Assembly (NCBI RefSeq): GCF_001042525.2
Contig: NZ_CP011921.2
Coordinates: forward strand, 310,001 to 374,000
Source of the DNA: Francisella orientalis FNO12
GTDB lineage: Bacteria > Pseudomonadota > Gammaproteobacteria > Francisellales > Francisellaceae
Direction: 5' to 3'
Length of the DNA stretch: 64,000 nucleotides
Shown: in pieces, positions 37,475-48,157 of the stretch
Position numbering within the stretch: position 1 is the stretch's first letter
Layout of the letters: every line of letters starts with the position of its first letter
Notes under the pieces: generated by a model
Databases searched by the model: none
What the model saw: the letters and a program-made list of their open reading frames with translations, nothing else
What the model was told of the DNA's origin: nothing
Translations under genes and position numbers: made by a program

Positions 37475-38845
37475 TTATCCCGTTATTATATCTTTAATTT
37501 GATTCAAGTTTGTTATACCAATAATATCAATTCCTTCAGTCTTTAGCGATTTTGAAACATTGCCTTGTGGCACAATAATTTTCTTAAAACCATGTTTCTT
37601 AGCTTCATTTATTCGTTCTATACCATAAGGTACTGGCCTAATTTCACCTGATAAGCCGACCTCTCCCATTATTAGCATATCATGAGGAATCTCTATTTCC
37701 TTTATACTAGAATATATAATCAATATTAGTGCCAAATCAATACTTGTTTCACTAATTTTGATTCCACCAACAACATTTAAAAATACATCTTTGTCATATA
37801 AGTCAATATGCATATAGCGTTGAATAATAGCTAAGATCATTGCTAAACGATTACCGTCAATACCTACACATAATCTTCGTGGAGGTTGATTGATGTTTTT
37901 GCCAACAACTAATGATTGTAGCTCAACAAGTAGAGGGCGTGTACCTTCCCAAACTGATACTATTACGCTACCAATTAAGTTAGTACGACCATTATTCAAA
38001 AAAATTGCGGATGGATTCTTGACTTCTTTCATGCCTTTATCAGTCATTGCAAAGACACCAATTTCATTTACAGCACCAAATCTATTCTTTAGGGCGCGCA
38101 TCATACGATATCTGCCATTGTCTTGGGATTCTATAAATATTACCGCATCAACAATATGTTCTAATACTCGTGGGCCAGCAACCTCGCCAGACTTAGTGAC
38201 ATGTCCTACCAAAAAAATAGATATCTCATGTTGCTTGGCAATTTGAGTGATATAAGCTGTAGACTCTCGTACTTGTGAGACGCCTCCGGCCATAGATGAG
38301 ATATCGGGATTATGCATAGTCTGGATTGAGTCTATTACAACTATTTCTGGTTTGTGTTCTATCATGTAGCTAGAGATTTGCTCTATATTTGTCTCACACA
38401 TTACTAGAAGATTATCTTTGGGGAGATTTAATCTTTCTGCTCGTAGTGCTATTTGCTCAAGAGATTCTTCGCCGCTAACATATAGAACTTTCTTTTTTAG
38501 AGATAAAAAAGACATAATTTGTAGTAATATTGAAGACTTACCAATACCAGGATCTCCACCAACTAGTGTTATAGATCCTTTTACAATTCCACCACCAAGT
38601 ACTCGGTCAAATTCAGATATATTGGTAGACATTCTAGAATGTTCTTTACCTTTGATATCTGATAATGCAGTAGCCTTTGAGATACTGCCAGCAAATCCAG
38701 CTCTAGCTTGAGGAGTTTTTTTCGGATCAGGTTTGATCTCTTCAATAAATGTATTCCATTGACTACAATTATGACACTGTCCTTGCCATCTAGGTGAAGA
38801 AGCTCCGCATTCTTGGCAAATAAAGATTGTTTTTTGCTTAGCCAT
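37475..38845 (-). CDS. radA: DNA repair protein RadA
   Basis: RadA is a RecA-like branch-migration ATPase. The 456 residues show an N-terminal C4 zinc finger (FICQECGASSPRW...CHNCSQW), Walker A GGDPGIGKSSILLQ, the RadA-specific KNRFGAVNEIGVF and a Lon-like C-terminal domain (FLNVVGGIKI, MGEVGLSGEIRPV). Start chosen at MAKQKTIF. Intact, unlike the light-dependent repair genes at 5-8 kb. Confidence 0.96.
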   Translation of the reverse strand: MAKQKTIFICQECGASSPRWQGQCHNCSQWNTFIEEIKPDPKKTPQARAGFAGSISKATALSDIKGKEHSRMSTNISEFDRVLGGGIVKGSITLVGGDPGIGKSSILLQIMSFLSLKKKVLYVSGEESLEQIALRAERLNLPKDNLLVMCETNIEQISSYMIEHKPEIVVIDSIQTMHNPDISSMAGGVSQVRESTAYITQIAKQHEISIFLVGHVTKSGEVAGPRVLEHIVDAVIFIESQDNGRYRMMRALKNRFGAVNEIGVFAMTDKGMKEVKNPSAIFLNNGRTNLIGSVIVSVWEGTRPLLVELQSLVVGKNINQPPRRLCVGIDGNRLAMILAIIQRYMHIDLYDKDVFLNVVGGIKISETSIDLALILIIYSSIKEIEIPHDMLIMGEVGLSGEIRPVPYGIERINEAKKHGFKKIIVPQGNVSKSLKTEGIDIIGITNLNQIKDIITG

Positions 38846-38870
38846 GATTTAGTTTATTTTGCCTTATAAC

Positions 38871-39596
38871 CTAATATATACTTGGAGAGTACTCTCTAGT
38901 TTCAGAAGCATTGGGACCGATGAATTGAACTATATAGCGATATCTTTCTGTATTTTCATCATTAATTGAAATACTTGGTGGAAAAACAGAAATAACTCGA
39001 GCTTCACAGCCAACTTGTTCTTTTAATTCAGACAGAGTTACAGAGATTCTTACTATATCATCTAAGTATAATAGTTTTGAGCTACCAATTTCTATACCAC
39101 CATTTTTAATTAACTTAACAAAGTGATTATATAGTTGCTCACGCTGATCAAATAAATATTCTTTTTCAAATTTAATGTCATCTTCACTATAGTCAACACC
39201 TATTTGACCTTCGACTATTTCAGTAGAGCTAACATTGTCTTCTTTGATAGCCGACTCACCGCTATTTATATCATCTTCATCAACAGTTTCATTGTTCTCA
39301 TTTTCTTCATTTATAAGTGAAGAATCTATATCAAGTCCTTTAGTTTCTCCAAGATCAATTTCAATAATATTTACATTTTCATCATCGATATCAATATCAT
39401 CATTGGTATCATACGCATCAGCCGTAGTATCAACTAAATCATTCTCAAAATCATCCTCTAGTAATATATCATCATATAAATCATCTGAATTTTGTTGTGG
39501 TTTTTGTCCTAACATTCCACCACGAGGGTTGCTTTTAGTACTAGCTTTTTTTTGACTAGTTGAGAGAGCTTTTTTTAGGAGATTTAATCTACTCAT
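38871..39596 (-). CDS. PilZ-like domain protein with acidic N-terminus
   Basis: A 241-residue protein. Residues about 40-140 are strongly acidic and low in complexity (runs of Asp, Glu, Asn), probably disordered. Residues about 145-241 (LFDQREQLYNHFVKLIKNGG, DDIVRISVTLSELKEQVGCEARVISVFPPS) resemble the PilZ domain of type IV pilus assembly rather than a c-di-GMP binder, since no RxxxR is seen. It follows the dedA remnant with an ATGA overlap. Family call is moderate. Confidence 0.65.
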   Translation of the reverse strand: MSRLNLLKKALSTSQKKASTKSNPRGGMLGQKPQQNSDDLYDDILLEDDFENDLVDTTADAYDTNDDIDIDDENVNIIEIDLGETKGLDIDSSLINEENENNETVDEDDINSGESAIKEDNVSSTEIVEGQIGVDYSEDDIKFEKEYLFDQREQLYNHFVKLIKNGGIEIGSSKLLYLDDIVRISVTLSELKEQVGCEARVISVFPPSISINDENTERYRYIVQFIGPNASETREYSPSIY

Positions 39597-40193
39597 TTTG
39601 TATGCCTCTTAGCTCTTTTTGAGCGAATTTTTCTATAACCATAGTATGTAATACTAGAGATGAATATAATGATAAATAATGACAAGAATTTATGTTCATA
39701 TATCCATAGTTTAATATTGGCTTTATTGACTAGTTGTAATAGAGCATTACCAAAAATATATCCTAAAGATATATATAGTTGACCAAATAAAACTGCTTAT
39801 AGCATCTAAAGTCATAAATTTAGCCCTTTTTACTTTACTAATACCTACGATTAAGATAGTAACTGTTCTTAAGCCATATAGAAACCTTATACTTAGTATT
39901 ACTAATGTTTCATGTTTATCTAAAATAGCTAGAGATTTTTGAGCTTTGTAGTGCCAAGAAGCTTTTTTTGTAAGAATTCTTTCACCCATAAGTTTAGCGA
40001 TAGTAAATATTGTGTTGTCATGGAGTATAGCTCCAAATGTCGCTGCTAGAATAACTAGTGGATAATTAAACAATGCCGCCGCTGTTGCTATACCGACTAT
40101 AATCAGAAATATCTCACCTTCTATTAGTACTGCTAATATTACAGCTAAATATCCCCAATCCATTAATAGATTCCAAAATTCAGCTTGAGTCAT
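39593..40193 (-). pseudogene. DedA family membrane protein, frameshifted
   Basis: An undecaprenyl/lipid flippase-type DedA protein. The N-terminal 148 codons show the family pattern (GEIFLIIVGIATAAALFNYPLV, FGAILHDNTIFTIAKLMGERI, RFLYGLRTVTILIVGIS). A one-base shift near 39765 diverts the frame to an early stop; the other frame continues LGYIFGNALLQLVNKANIKLW and a basic tail to 39593. One lesion in about 200 codons, so recent. It lies 2 bases after aroC in an operon. Confidence 0.88.
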
Positions 40194-40195
40194 GT

Positions 40196-41254
40196 TTACT
40201 TTCCGTAAGCATTCGTGATTAGTAATTCATCGACCAAAACTAGTGCGAGCATTGCTTCGGCTATAGGCACACCTCTAATGCCAACACAGGGGTCATGTCT
40301 ACCTTTTGTAACAACTATAGTGTCATTCCCACTGGTATCTATGCTTTTACCAGGTTGTGAAATACTTGATGTTGGTTTAAAAGCAAGTTTAGTAATAATA
40401 TCTTGCCCTGTGGATATACCACCTAAAACTCCACCAGCATGGTTTGTTAAGAACCCTTGTTTTTGAGTTATTTCATCGTGATGCTCACTACCTTTTTGAC
40501 TAACACAATCAAAGCCATCACCAATGCTGACTGCTTTTACAGCATTAATACTCATCATAGCGTAAGCAATAGTAGCATCAAGCCTATCAAAAACTGGTCT
40601 ACCAAGTCCTGCTTGTAGACCAGTAGCAATGACAGAGACTTCTGCACCAATTGAATCTCCCTGTTTACGAATGTTATGAATTAAGTTTTCACAACTTGTA
40701 ATGACTTCTCTATTTGCTATGAAAAAGGGATTTTCATTAATAAAGTCTTTTTCTACAAAATCAATCTTAAGATCACCAATTTGCGAGCAGAAACCAAAAA
40801 TTTCGATACCATTATGTTTTAATATTTTTTTTGCTATTGCACTAGCTGCAACACGCATAGCTGTTTCTCTAGCAGAAGATCTTCCGCCACCACGATAATC
40901 GCGAATTCCATATTTTTTGAAATATGTGTAATCTGCATGACCTGGACGAAATTTATCTTTTATTTCACCATAATCTTTTGATTTTTGATCTTGATTCTTT
41001 ATTATTAGACCTATTGGCGTTCCTGTAGTTTTACCTTCAAAAACACCTGAGATGATTTTAACTTCATCAGGCTCTTTGCGTTGAGTTGTAAATTTAGATT
41101 GACCTGGCTTACGTCTATCTAGTTCAAACTGTATATCTGCTTCGCAGAGAGAGATGTTGCTTGGACAACCGTCAATAATTGCTGCAAGTGAATCGCCATG
41201 GCTCTCACCACATGTTGTTACTGTAAAAATTTTACCAAAAGTATTTCCTGACAT
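40196..41254 (-). CDS. aroC: Chorismate synthase AroC
   Basis: Last step of the shikimate pathway, FMN-dependent. The 352-residue protein starts [20 protein letters not shown] and has [41 protein letters not shown] split by its FMN loops, and [11 protein letters not shown]. The frame is open for 25 more codons upstream, but MSGNTFG is the family N-terminus. Its product feeds UbiC. Intact. Confidence 0.96.
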   Translation of the reverse strand: MSGNTFGKIFTVTTCGESHGDSLAAIIDGCPSNISLCEADIQFELDRRKPGQSKFTTQRKEPDEVKIISGVFEGKTTGTPIGLIIKNQDQKSKDYGEIKDKFRPGHADYTYFKKYGIRDYRGGGRSSARETAMRVAASAIAKKILKHNGIEIFGFCSQIGDLKIDFVEKDFINENPFFIANREVITSCENLIHNIRKQGDSIGAEVSVIATGLQAGLGRPVFDRLDATIAYAMMSINAVKAVSIGDGFDCVSQKGSEHHDEITQKQGFLTNHAGGVLGGISTGQDIITKLAFKPTSSISQPGKSIDTSGNDTIVVTKGRHDPCVGIRGVPIAEAMLALVLVDELLITNAYGK

Positions 41255-41432
41255 ACTCAACAATAATAAATAGTGTATTTTTTTATAATAGCATAAATGA
41301 TAACTAAATTTGTCTAATCTAATATCCATTTTAGATAAAAAGTTTTTTGTTTCTAATATTACCCTAATATATGACCGAGCCTTTACTCGCCTTATAGGTA
41401 CCTAGCGTTGAGCTATTTTAATTTAAATATGT

Positions 41433-42035
41433 TTAGACTATTTTTTTAGAGTTTCTATAGAGCAGTTTTTGAATAATTAATAATGGTATGGTTATAGTTA
41501 TTACGACTAGTCCTATTTTTATGTTTAGTGGAGTATAAAGTAAGAAACTATTTATTAGAAGGCATAAAAAGCCTAGCCAAGCTAGAATAATAAATAGTGA
41601 GCAATATCCTGTAAAAAGTTTTTGTTTGTGATTTTTGTATGTTTGAGGTAACCAGTATATAAAGCATGCTAAAATACCTAAAATTGTTGTGAACATGTAC
41701 ATTACATTTGGTTTATAACGAATAGCTAATATCGCAATTGTAATTAGCATCACAAAAGCTAAATTGATTACTTCTGGCATTCTTTTGTTATTAAAAGATA
41801 TTTGTAATTGTTGTATCGTTATTCCGATTAGGTAACCCATAGCGATAACTAGCAATCTCTAGTCAAGGTTTAAACTAACTATTTGTACAATACAACAAAG
41901 TGTAAAAATAAGTAGACTAAATTGAGTAAGCATACTTATATTATTTAGAGACTTTCTATTTTTTGTGCTATAGATAATTTGTGGAACAAATTGTATTAAA
42001 TATATTATAAGTGATATGTTTAAACTAGTTCGCTA
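41433..42035 (-). pseudogene. PQ-loop membrane protein, copy 1, degraded
   Basis: A seven-helix PQ-loop protein (SWEET/cystinosin-like topology). On the minus strand LIQFVPQIIYSTKNRKSLNNIS carries the first PQ loop and FIYWLPQTYKNHKQKLFTGYC the second. An in-frame TAG (at a probable Trp, LNLD-stop-RLLVIAMG) lies near 41858, and no start codon precedes the first loop. Substrate unknown. It is a diverged tandem duplicate of the next gene. Confidence 0.8.
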
Positions 42036-42177
42036 AGTTCTTGAGTGTTAGTCGATAGTTGTTTCATGTGCTAACTGTTTGAATTTACTACTTATTATCT
42101 TTAATTATATGGCCGTAGTTAACTAAAATCTACCTATTGCAATACTTATTTATAATAGTTATTTTTTGTAATAAAAC

Positions 42178-42765
42178 TACTGTACCAAAAGTATTATTAA
42201 TGCAGGGAGAATTATTAGTGCATTTGGAGTAAATGTTGGTCCCCATGAGAGTATAAAACTACTTGCTATATAAAGGCTAGTTCATATTAATGCGATCAAT
42301 ATAAAACTTAAGCAAAAACCATCAGCTCTTTTTTGTCTATAATTTTTGTAAATCTGCGGTAACCAATACAATGTGTTTACAGCGAAACCAATATACTCTA
42401 TTAAACTATAGATATTTTCATTATCAGATCCCATCGCAAGTAGTGCAAGCATAAATAGAAATAATAAAGCTGAAGTTAACTATTTCAGGTAATTTCTTGT
42501 AAAAAATAGAAATTTGTAGCTGTTGTATGGATACTCCTATTAAGTAAATTATAGCAACAGTTGCATATTGCCACTCATACCCAAAGCTAATAGTTTGTAT
42601 TACGTCACATAATACAGTGATGAAAATCCCAAGTTGAGTTAATATGCTAATATTAGATAGGGAGTTTTTGTTTTTATTATTATGTATTATTTGTGGAATA
42701 AACTGACCACAATATAATATGATAGAGATATTAAAAATAATTTGTCCAAAAAAAGAATTGTCCAT
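42178..42765 (-). pseudogene. PQ-loop membrane protein, copy 2, degraded
   Basis: Starts MDNSFFGQIIFNISIIL and has both PQ loops: CGQFIPQIIHNNKNKNSLSNIS and LYWLPQIYKNYRQKRADGFC. A frameshift near 42430 (after SIYACTTC) and an in-frame stop after LIALI break the frame. Similar throughout to copy 1 (shared GVSIQQLQIS / GITIQQLQIS), so the pair arose by tandem duplication and both copies died. Confidence 0.82.
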
Positions 42766-42844
42766 TATCTCTATTTTTATTTAAATATGATGTTGTTAAT
42801 ATATAACACTTATTAAGATTTTAACAAATAATTACAACCAAGGT

Positions 42845-43348
42845 TTATTTAAATAGCTGTAGATACTTACCATAACCTTCTTTTTGAATATCTTCTTTAG
42901 GTATAAATTTTAAAGTAGCAGAATTCATACAATATCTTTTGCCGGTAGGTTGCGGACCATCGTCAAAGACATGACCTAGATGAGAGTTTCCATATTTAGA
43001 CAGAACTTCTGTTCTAGTCATAAACCAGCTATTGTCATTTTTGGTTTTAATGAATGAATCATCTATAGGTTTTGTGAAGCTTGGCCATCCAGTTCCAGAG
43101 TCGTATTTATCTGTTGAGCTAAAAAGTGGTTCACCAGATACAACATCAACATAAATTCCTTGTTTATGATTATTCCAGTATTCATTATTAAAAGCTCTTT
43201 CGGTACCGCCTTGTTGTGTTACATAATATTGTTGCTTGCTAAGGTTAGCTAAGGCTTTTTGTTTATCAAAGTTTTGCCAACTAGGAATGTTTGCAAAGCT
43301 TATTAATGGAAGCACAAAAAAAACAACAGATATTAACTTACTCATCAA
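42845..43348 (-). CDS. msrB: Exported peptide-methionine (R)-S-oxide reductase MsrB
   Basis: Repairs oxidised methionine in exported proteins. A signal peptide ([19 protein letters not shown]) is followed by the SelR domain: [40 protein letters not shown] with the catalytic Cys in RYCMNS. The zinc-binding CxxC pairs are absent ([17 protein letters not shown]), as in the zinc-free subgroup. 167 residues, intact; neighbouring sodC suggests periplasmic oxidative-stress defence. Confidence 0.93.
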   Translation of the reverse strand: MMSKLISVVFFVLPLISFANIPSWQNFDKQKALANLSKQQYYVTQQGGTERAFNNEYWNNHKQGIYVDVVSGEPLFSSTDKYDSGTGWPSFTKPIDDSFIKTKNDNSWFMTRTEVLSKYGNSHLGHVFDDGPQPTGKRYCMNSATLKFIPKEDIQKEGYGKYLQLFK

Positions 43349-43496
43349 ATACTTCCTTTTACTTTTAACTATCTATTTAAACATTATATAATATTTTTTA
43401 CGGTTAAAATATTAATTGTGGTTTAAACTCTAGATTAAAAAATAAATATTTGTATGATTGTTTGTGTATAAACTACAATTTTTAGAGGTGTATAAA

Positions 43497-44054
43497 ATGG
43501 GTAATTTTTGTAAATTGTTAGGTGTAAGCATGTGTACGTTTTTGCTATCAAACTGTTCACTTTTTCATGAGAAGAAACAGTATAATTTTAATCATGATTT
43601 TGAATTAATTGTTCACATGAAAGAGGTTAAAACTCAAAAAGAAGTGGGTACGGTTACGATATCTCCTTATATTCATGATGGTAAGCAAGAGGGTATGTTG
43701 ATTATTCCTTATTTATATAACTTACCAGCATCAAGTGTGCATGGCATGCATATTCATATTAATCCTAGTTGTGATGATGACGGCATGGCTGCAGGAGGGC
43801 ACTGGGATCCTGATAATACTGGTAAACATCTAGGTCCCTATAAAGATGATGGGCATAAAGGAGATTTGCCGGAGTTAGTCGTAAATGCAGATGGTACAGC
43901 TACTGAGCCTGTGGTAGCGCCAAGGCTCGATTCTTTAGAAGAGCTTGAGGGTCATAGTTTGATGATTCATGAAGGAGGAGATAATTACTCAGATACTCCA
44001 AAACCTTTAGGTGGTGGTGGTACTAGAATGTGGTGTGGGGTTATTACGGATTAA
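43497..44054 (+). CDS. sodC: Cu/Zn superoxide dismutase SodC, lipoprotein form
   Basis: Removes superoxide in the periplasm. The ATG at 43497, after an AGAGGTG site, is preferred over 43458. The signal has a lipobox-like LLSNC, so the enzyme may be lipid-anchored. Metal ligands are seen in [32 protein letters not shown] and [11 protein letters not shown], and the disulfide partner in GTRMWCGVI. 185 residues, intact. Confidence 0.94.
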   Translation: MGNFCKLLGVSMCTFLLSNCSLFHEKKQYNFNHDFELIVHMKEVKTQKEVGTVTISPYIHDGKQEGMLIIPYLYNLPASSVHGMHIHINPSCDDDGMAAGGHWDPDNTGKHLGPYKDDGHKGDLPELVVNADGTATEPVVAPRLDSLEELEGHSLMIHEGGDNYSDTPKPLGGGGTRMWCGVITD

Positions 44055-44057
44055 ACT

Positions 44058-44848
44058 ATGAGTTATGAACTAATAGCTAGATTAGGTTTTTTTCTACTGA
44101 TTCTTTTTGGGATTTCTATTTGGGAGATTGTAGCTCCTATGCGTAAGCTCAAACTTTCTAAAGTCTCTCGTTGGTTTAATAACTTACTGCTGGTATTTTA
44201 GATACCTTGATATTAAGAATCTTATTTCCAGCAGCAGCTGTTGGAGTGGTGATATTTTCTCAGCAATATAATTTAGGATTATTGAACCTTTTTGATATAC
44301 CTGCTTGGATTAAGATTATGGTAGCTTTTTTAGCTCTAGATTTTACGATATACCTTCAGCATGTATTATTTCGCTATTTACCGTTGTTATGGAGATTTCA
44401 TAAGGTTCACCATATTGATTTGGATTATGATGTTACCACAGGACTACGTTTTCATCCTGTAGAGATAGTTTTGTCAATGTTAATAAAATTTATGGCAATA
44501 TTTATTATTGGAGCACCTGTATTAGCAGTTATCATTTTTGAAATTGTTCTAAATGGTACTTCTTCGTTTAATCATGGTAATATTCGCTTGCCAAAATCGT
44601 TTGATAAGTTTTTGAGATTGTTTATTGTAACACCAGATACTCATAGGGTTCATCATTCTACAATACCTGCTGAGACAAACTCTGATTTCGGTTTTAATCT
44701 AATTTGGTGGGATAAGATCATGGGAACTTATATTGCTCAACCTAAGAAAGGACATATTCAAATGAATATAGGATTAAGCAATTATAGAGATTCTAAAATT
44801 ACACAACCATTTTTAAGTATGCTTAAAATACCTTTTTCAAAAAAATAA
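44058..44848 (+). pseudogene. Fatty acid hydroxylase/sterol desaturase family, frameshifted
   Basis: A di-iron membrane hydroxylase. The first frame gives MSYELIARLGFFLLILFG to LLLVF then stops; loss of one T in the T run near 44197 separates it from the second frame (LDTLILRILFPAAA). The His motifs HVLFRYLPLLWRFHKVHH, NHGN and DTHRVHHS are intact. One lesion only. Three bases after sodC. Substrate unknown, perhaps a membrane lipid. Confidence 0.87.
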
Positions 44849-46217
44849 GTTCTTTGATTACTTTTGTACTTTTTCTTTTTGAAATAAAAAAGTATACACA
44901 GCAAGGAATAATCATCGCTAGAGCACCAAAATAAAAAGCTCCTCTTATATTTTCGTTAAATAATGTTAGTACTAAACATAATGCTTGTATCCAAACTCCA
45001 AAAAGAGGGATGTATGGAAATAATGGCGTTTTAAATACCATTGTTTCAACGGCATTTTTTTGTATCATTTGCTTTCTAAAGTTATATTGAGACCAACATA
45101 TACAGATCCAGCAGATTGTAGCTGTGAATCCTGACATAGCAAGTAAGTTTGTAAATGCAGCAGATGCAGATAGTTTGAATGAAAGTATCAAAAATATCCA
45201 TACTCCAGCTATGCTCACATACACAGCATAATGCGGTATTGAAGAGCTATTTAACTTTCTAAAAATACTAGGAGCCATTCGCATTTTAGATAATCCATAT
45301 AGAGAACGAACAGCTGCATAGAAGCCACTATTTGCACATGAAAATGCAGCTACAAGTACTACAAATGCAAATGCTCCAGCAAATTTGTCAAGATGATAGT
45401 GTTGTAGTGCTGTAGCAAATACAGAGTCGCTTAAATTCATTTGTTGCCAAGGAAAAATTGTTGCTAATAGGAATACTGGAATTACATATAATCCTACAAT
45501 TCTTACTGCTACATGTTTAGCAATTTTAGGCATTTGCTTTCCTGCATCATTAGATTCACTTGCAGCTAAACCAATGATTTCAGAGCCTTGGAAATTTACT
45601 AGCAGTATGACCATTGTTGTGATTAGAATCAATTTTCCTTTAGGAAAAAACCCCTCTTCGCCAACAATATAAGTGCTACCTAGTATACCACCAGTATCAT
45701 TATTGATAATATTGAAAAATATAAGTATAGCCACTACACTAAATAAGCCAAGAGCTATGATTTTTATAAGAGCTAACCAGAACTCAATCTCACCAAAGAG
45801 CTTAACTTTAGTAAGGTTTAAGATTGTTATAAATAGCCCAAACAGAGTTGCCCATAGGTAAGTTGGTACAGAAGGCAAAAATGTATGCATGATTATTCCA
45901 CCAGCTATACATTCCGAAGGAATATAAATTATCCAGTTAAGCCAGTATGACCATCCCATACCACACGCGATCGAAGGAGAGACGTATTTTGCTGTATAGT
46001 GGATAAAGGATCCTGAATTTGGCGAATTTGCCGTTAATTCAGCTAAGCATAGCGTAACGCAGTACACTATGATCCCCGCTAATATATAAGCAATGATAGC
46101 AGCTGGACCAACTTCTGAGAGAACATACCCTGTACCTAAAAAGAAACAGGAGCCAATAATACCGCCAAGAGCTATTAGCTCAATGTGGCGAGGTTTTAGA
46201 GTTTTAGCCAACGCCAT
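44823..46217 (-). CDS. APC-family amino-acid permease
   Basis: A 464-residue transporter with twelve predicted helices. The N-terminal ALAKTLKPRHIELIALGGIIGSCFFLGTGY split around the GGxIG substrate-binding loop, and NFQGSEIIGLAASESND, place it in the amino acid:cation symporter AAT subgroup (LysP/ProY/GabP-like). The substrate cannot be fixed. It is convergent with the hydroxylase remnant (26-base overlap) and has a structured 5' region. Intact; amino-acid uptake would suit a host-dependent life. Confidence 0.92.
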   Translation of the reverse strand: MALAKTLKPRHIELIALGGIIGSCFFLGTGYVLSEVGPAAIIAYILAGIIVYCVTLCLAELTANSPNSGSFIHYTAKYVSPSIACGMGWSYWLNWIIYIPSECIAGGIIMHTFLPSVPTYLWATLFGLFITILNLTKVKLFGEIEFWLALIKIIALGLFSVVAILIFFNIINNDTGGILGSTYIVGEEGFFPKGKLILITTMVILLVNFQGSEIIGLAASESNDAGKQMPKIAKHVAVRIVGLYVIPVFLLATIFPWQQMNLSDSVFATALQHYHLDKFAGAFAFVVLVAAFSCANSGFYAAVRSLYGLSKMRMAPSIFRKLNSSSIPHYAVYVSIAGVWIFLILSFKLSASAAFTNLLAMSGFTATICWICICWSQYNFRKQMIQKNAVETMVFKTPLFPYIPLFGVWIQALCLVLTLFNENIRGAFYFGALAMIIPCCVYFFISKRKSTKVIKELIFLKKVF

Positions 46218-46295
46218 AACACTACCTCCAAAAATCGTTACACAAAGTACCTGAAAATACAGATTTTTATTTTTTTGTTTATTGGTTTTTTTAGC

Positions 46296-46340
46296 GCTTT
46301 GAATTTTGGTGGATAGTTAGTTGCTATCGTAATTCAAAGC
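46296..46340. promoter_or_regulatory. Nested inverted repeat upstream of the permease gene
   Basis: GCTTTGAATT (46296-46305) and AATTCAAAGC (46331-46340) are perfect complements, and inside them GATAG and CTATC pair again. The element lies about 80 bases upstream of the permease start in a 314-base gap with no other gene. It could be an operator or a structured leader RNA; no known riboswitch class is recognised. Confidence 0.5.
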
Positions 46341-46531
46341 AATAAACTCATACAAAAATACTTAGATATGATTTCTGTATTCTCACGTACTTCATGTATG
46401 AGGTGAGCGAATTATAGACCTGTTTTAAATTTTGTCAATTAAAATTTACACCTAGTGAAAACTTGAATTAATAATAGTTTTATTTGATAATGGTATTTAG
46501 ATAAAAAATACCTTAGACACGGGAGTTTGGT

Positions 46532-46894
46532 ATGTCTAATTTAAATGAAGTTGGTAAAGTCTACGAGCGTCCTTGGGGAACTTATCAAACAATTAATTTT
46601 ACAGATAAGAGTCAAACTAAAATAATCACTGTAAAGCCTAAAGGGCAACTTTCTTTACAGAAGCATTTCAAAAGAGCGGAGCATTGGGTGGTTGTAACTG
46701 GTAAACCGACTATAACTGTTAATGAAAGTGTCAAAGAATATAATGTTGGCGAGCATATCTTTATCCCTAAAGAAGCTGTGCATAGATTAGAGAACTTCAC
46801 AGATAGTGACATTCAAATTATTGAAGTTCAAGTTGGTGATTATCTTGGAGAAGATGATATCGTACGTTTAGAAGATATATATAAGCGTGATTAA
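46532..46894 (+). CDS. Cupin of the ManC C-terminal (phosphomannose isomerase) type
   Basis: A 120-residue stand-alone cupin: ERPWGTYQTINF, LSLQKHFKRAEHWVVVTGKPTI and HIFIPKEAVHRLEN match the type II mannose-6-phosphate isomerase domain that forms the C-terminus of ManC. The metal-binding His and Glu are present (HFKRAEHW). It may interconvert fructose- and mannose-6-phosphate for surface sugars. A GGGAG site precedes ATG. Intact. Confidence 0.88.
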   Translation: MSNLNEVGKVYERPWGTYQTINFTDKSQTKIITVKPKGQLSLQKHFKRAEHWVVVTGKPTITVNESVKEYNVGEHIFIPKEAVHRLENFTDSDIQIIEVQVGDYLGEDDIVRLEDIYKRD

Positions 46895-46996
46895 TTCTCT
46901 AAAACTCTTCTAAAAAAGTTACTTATTTTTTCTTCATCATCTAAAATACTACTTAAGTATAAAATCAACAATTTCATATAGTTGGAGATAATTTTA

Positions 46997-48105
46997 ATGT
47001 CTATAAAATCAAAAGCTGCTGTAGCATATAAAGCAGGAAAGCCACTCTCTGTAGAGATAGGAAATGTAGCACTACCAAGGGATAATGAAGTGCTAGTTGA
47101 AATTAAGGCTACAGGAATATGTCATACAGAAGCATATACGCTTTCAGGTAGAGATCCTGAAGGTCTTTTTCCAGCTAATATTAGGTCATGAAGGAGCTGG
47201 TGAAGTTGTAGCAGTTGGTAAAAATGTAACCACTGTTAAACCTAGTGATCAAGTTATTGCTTTGTACACTCTAGAATGTAGAGAGTGTGAGTACTGTTTA
47301 AATCCTAAAACAAACTTGTGTCAGGCAATTAGAGAGACTCAAGGAAAAGGTCTTATGCCCGATGGTAGTTCAAGGTTTACTACTCAAGATGGTAGAGAGA
47401 TTTTTCATTATATGGGTTGCTCAACTTTTTCAAATTATACTGTTCTACCAGAGATTGCTGTAGCTAAGATTCGTAAAGATGCGCCTTTGGATAAAGTTTG
47501 CTATATCGGCTGTGGAGTGATAACTGAGGTTGGTGCTGTAGTTAAAACAGTAAATGTTGAAGCTGGTGCTAGTGTTGTTGTATTTGGTCTAGGTGGGATT
47601 GGTCTAAATGTTATTCAAGGAGCGAAGTTAGTTGGAGCAGGACAGATTATTGGTGTTGATACTAATAAGTGATAGTATTAGCAGAAAAATATGGGATGAC
47701 AGACTTTGTTAATCCAAATGAAATTGATGAAGACTTAGTGCAGCATTTAATCCGTCTAACAGGAGGCGGAGCCGATTATAGCTTTGAGTGTATAGGTAAT
47801 ATAAAAGTTATGCGTCAGGCTTTGGAGTGTGCTCATAAAGGTTGGGGCAAAGTGTGATAATAGGCGTTGCAGGCGCTGGTGAAGAGATATCTACTAGACC
47901 ATTCCAGCTTGTAACAGGTCGTACTTGGAAGGGTTCCACATTTGGAGGCATGCGTGGTAGAACTGATGTACCTATGATTGTTGATTGGTATATGGATGGT
48001 CGTATTGATATTGATAGCCTTATTACTTCAAATATTAAGATAGAAGATATTAATAAGGGCTTTGAAAATATGCATAACAATATAAGAACAGTGGTTACTT
48101 TTTAG
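46997..48105 (+). pseudogene. frmA: S-(hydroxymethyl)glutathione/class III alcohol dehydrogenase, degraded
   Basis: Zinc-dependent formaldehyde-detoxifying dehydrogenase. From [17 protein letters not shown] the pieces are: catalytic ligand region [14 protein letters not shown], then a shift near 47175, [15 protein letters not shown] with the structural zinc CRECEYC...NLC, the coenzyme fold [18 protein letters not shown], another shift near 47670, and a third near 47850 before WKGSTFGGMRGRTDVP. Three frameshifts in 370 codons; dead. Confidence 0.93.
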
Positions 48106-48131
48106 ATACTCTATATATTGTATTTCCTGTC

Positions 48132-48157
48132 GTCATTCTCGCAAATGCGTGTATCTC
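48132..48157. repeat. Degenerate dispersed repeat, copy A
   Basis: GTCATTCTCGCAAATGCGTGTATCTC resembles, with changes, the sequences at 54268-54291 and 56223-56248. Shared core: TCATnCnnGCnnAnGnGnGnATCT. It lies in the spacer between two convergent genes. Probably a short dispersed palindromic-type repeat. Confidence 0.45.

Noticed and set aside
42845-43348. MsrB as defective because it lacks zinc-binding cysteines
   Set aside because: A zinc-free MsrB subgroup is known; the catalytic Cys and substrate motifs are present.
46982-47191. Short N-terminal AdhC frame as an independent small protein
   Set aside because: It is simply the first piece of the frameshifted class III alcohol dehydrogenase gene.
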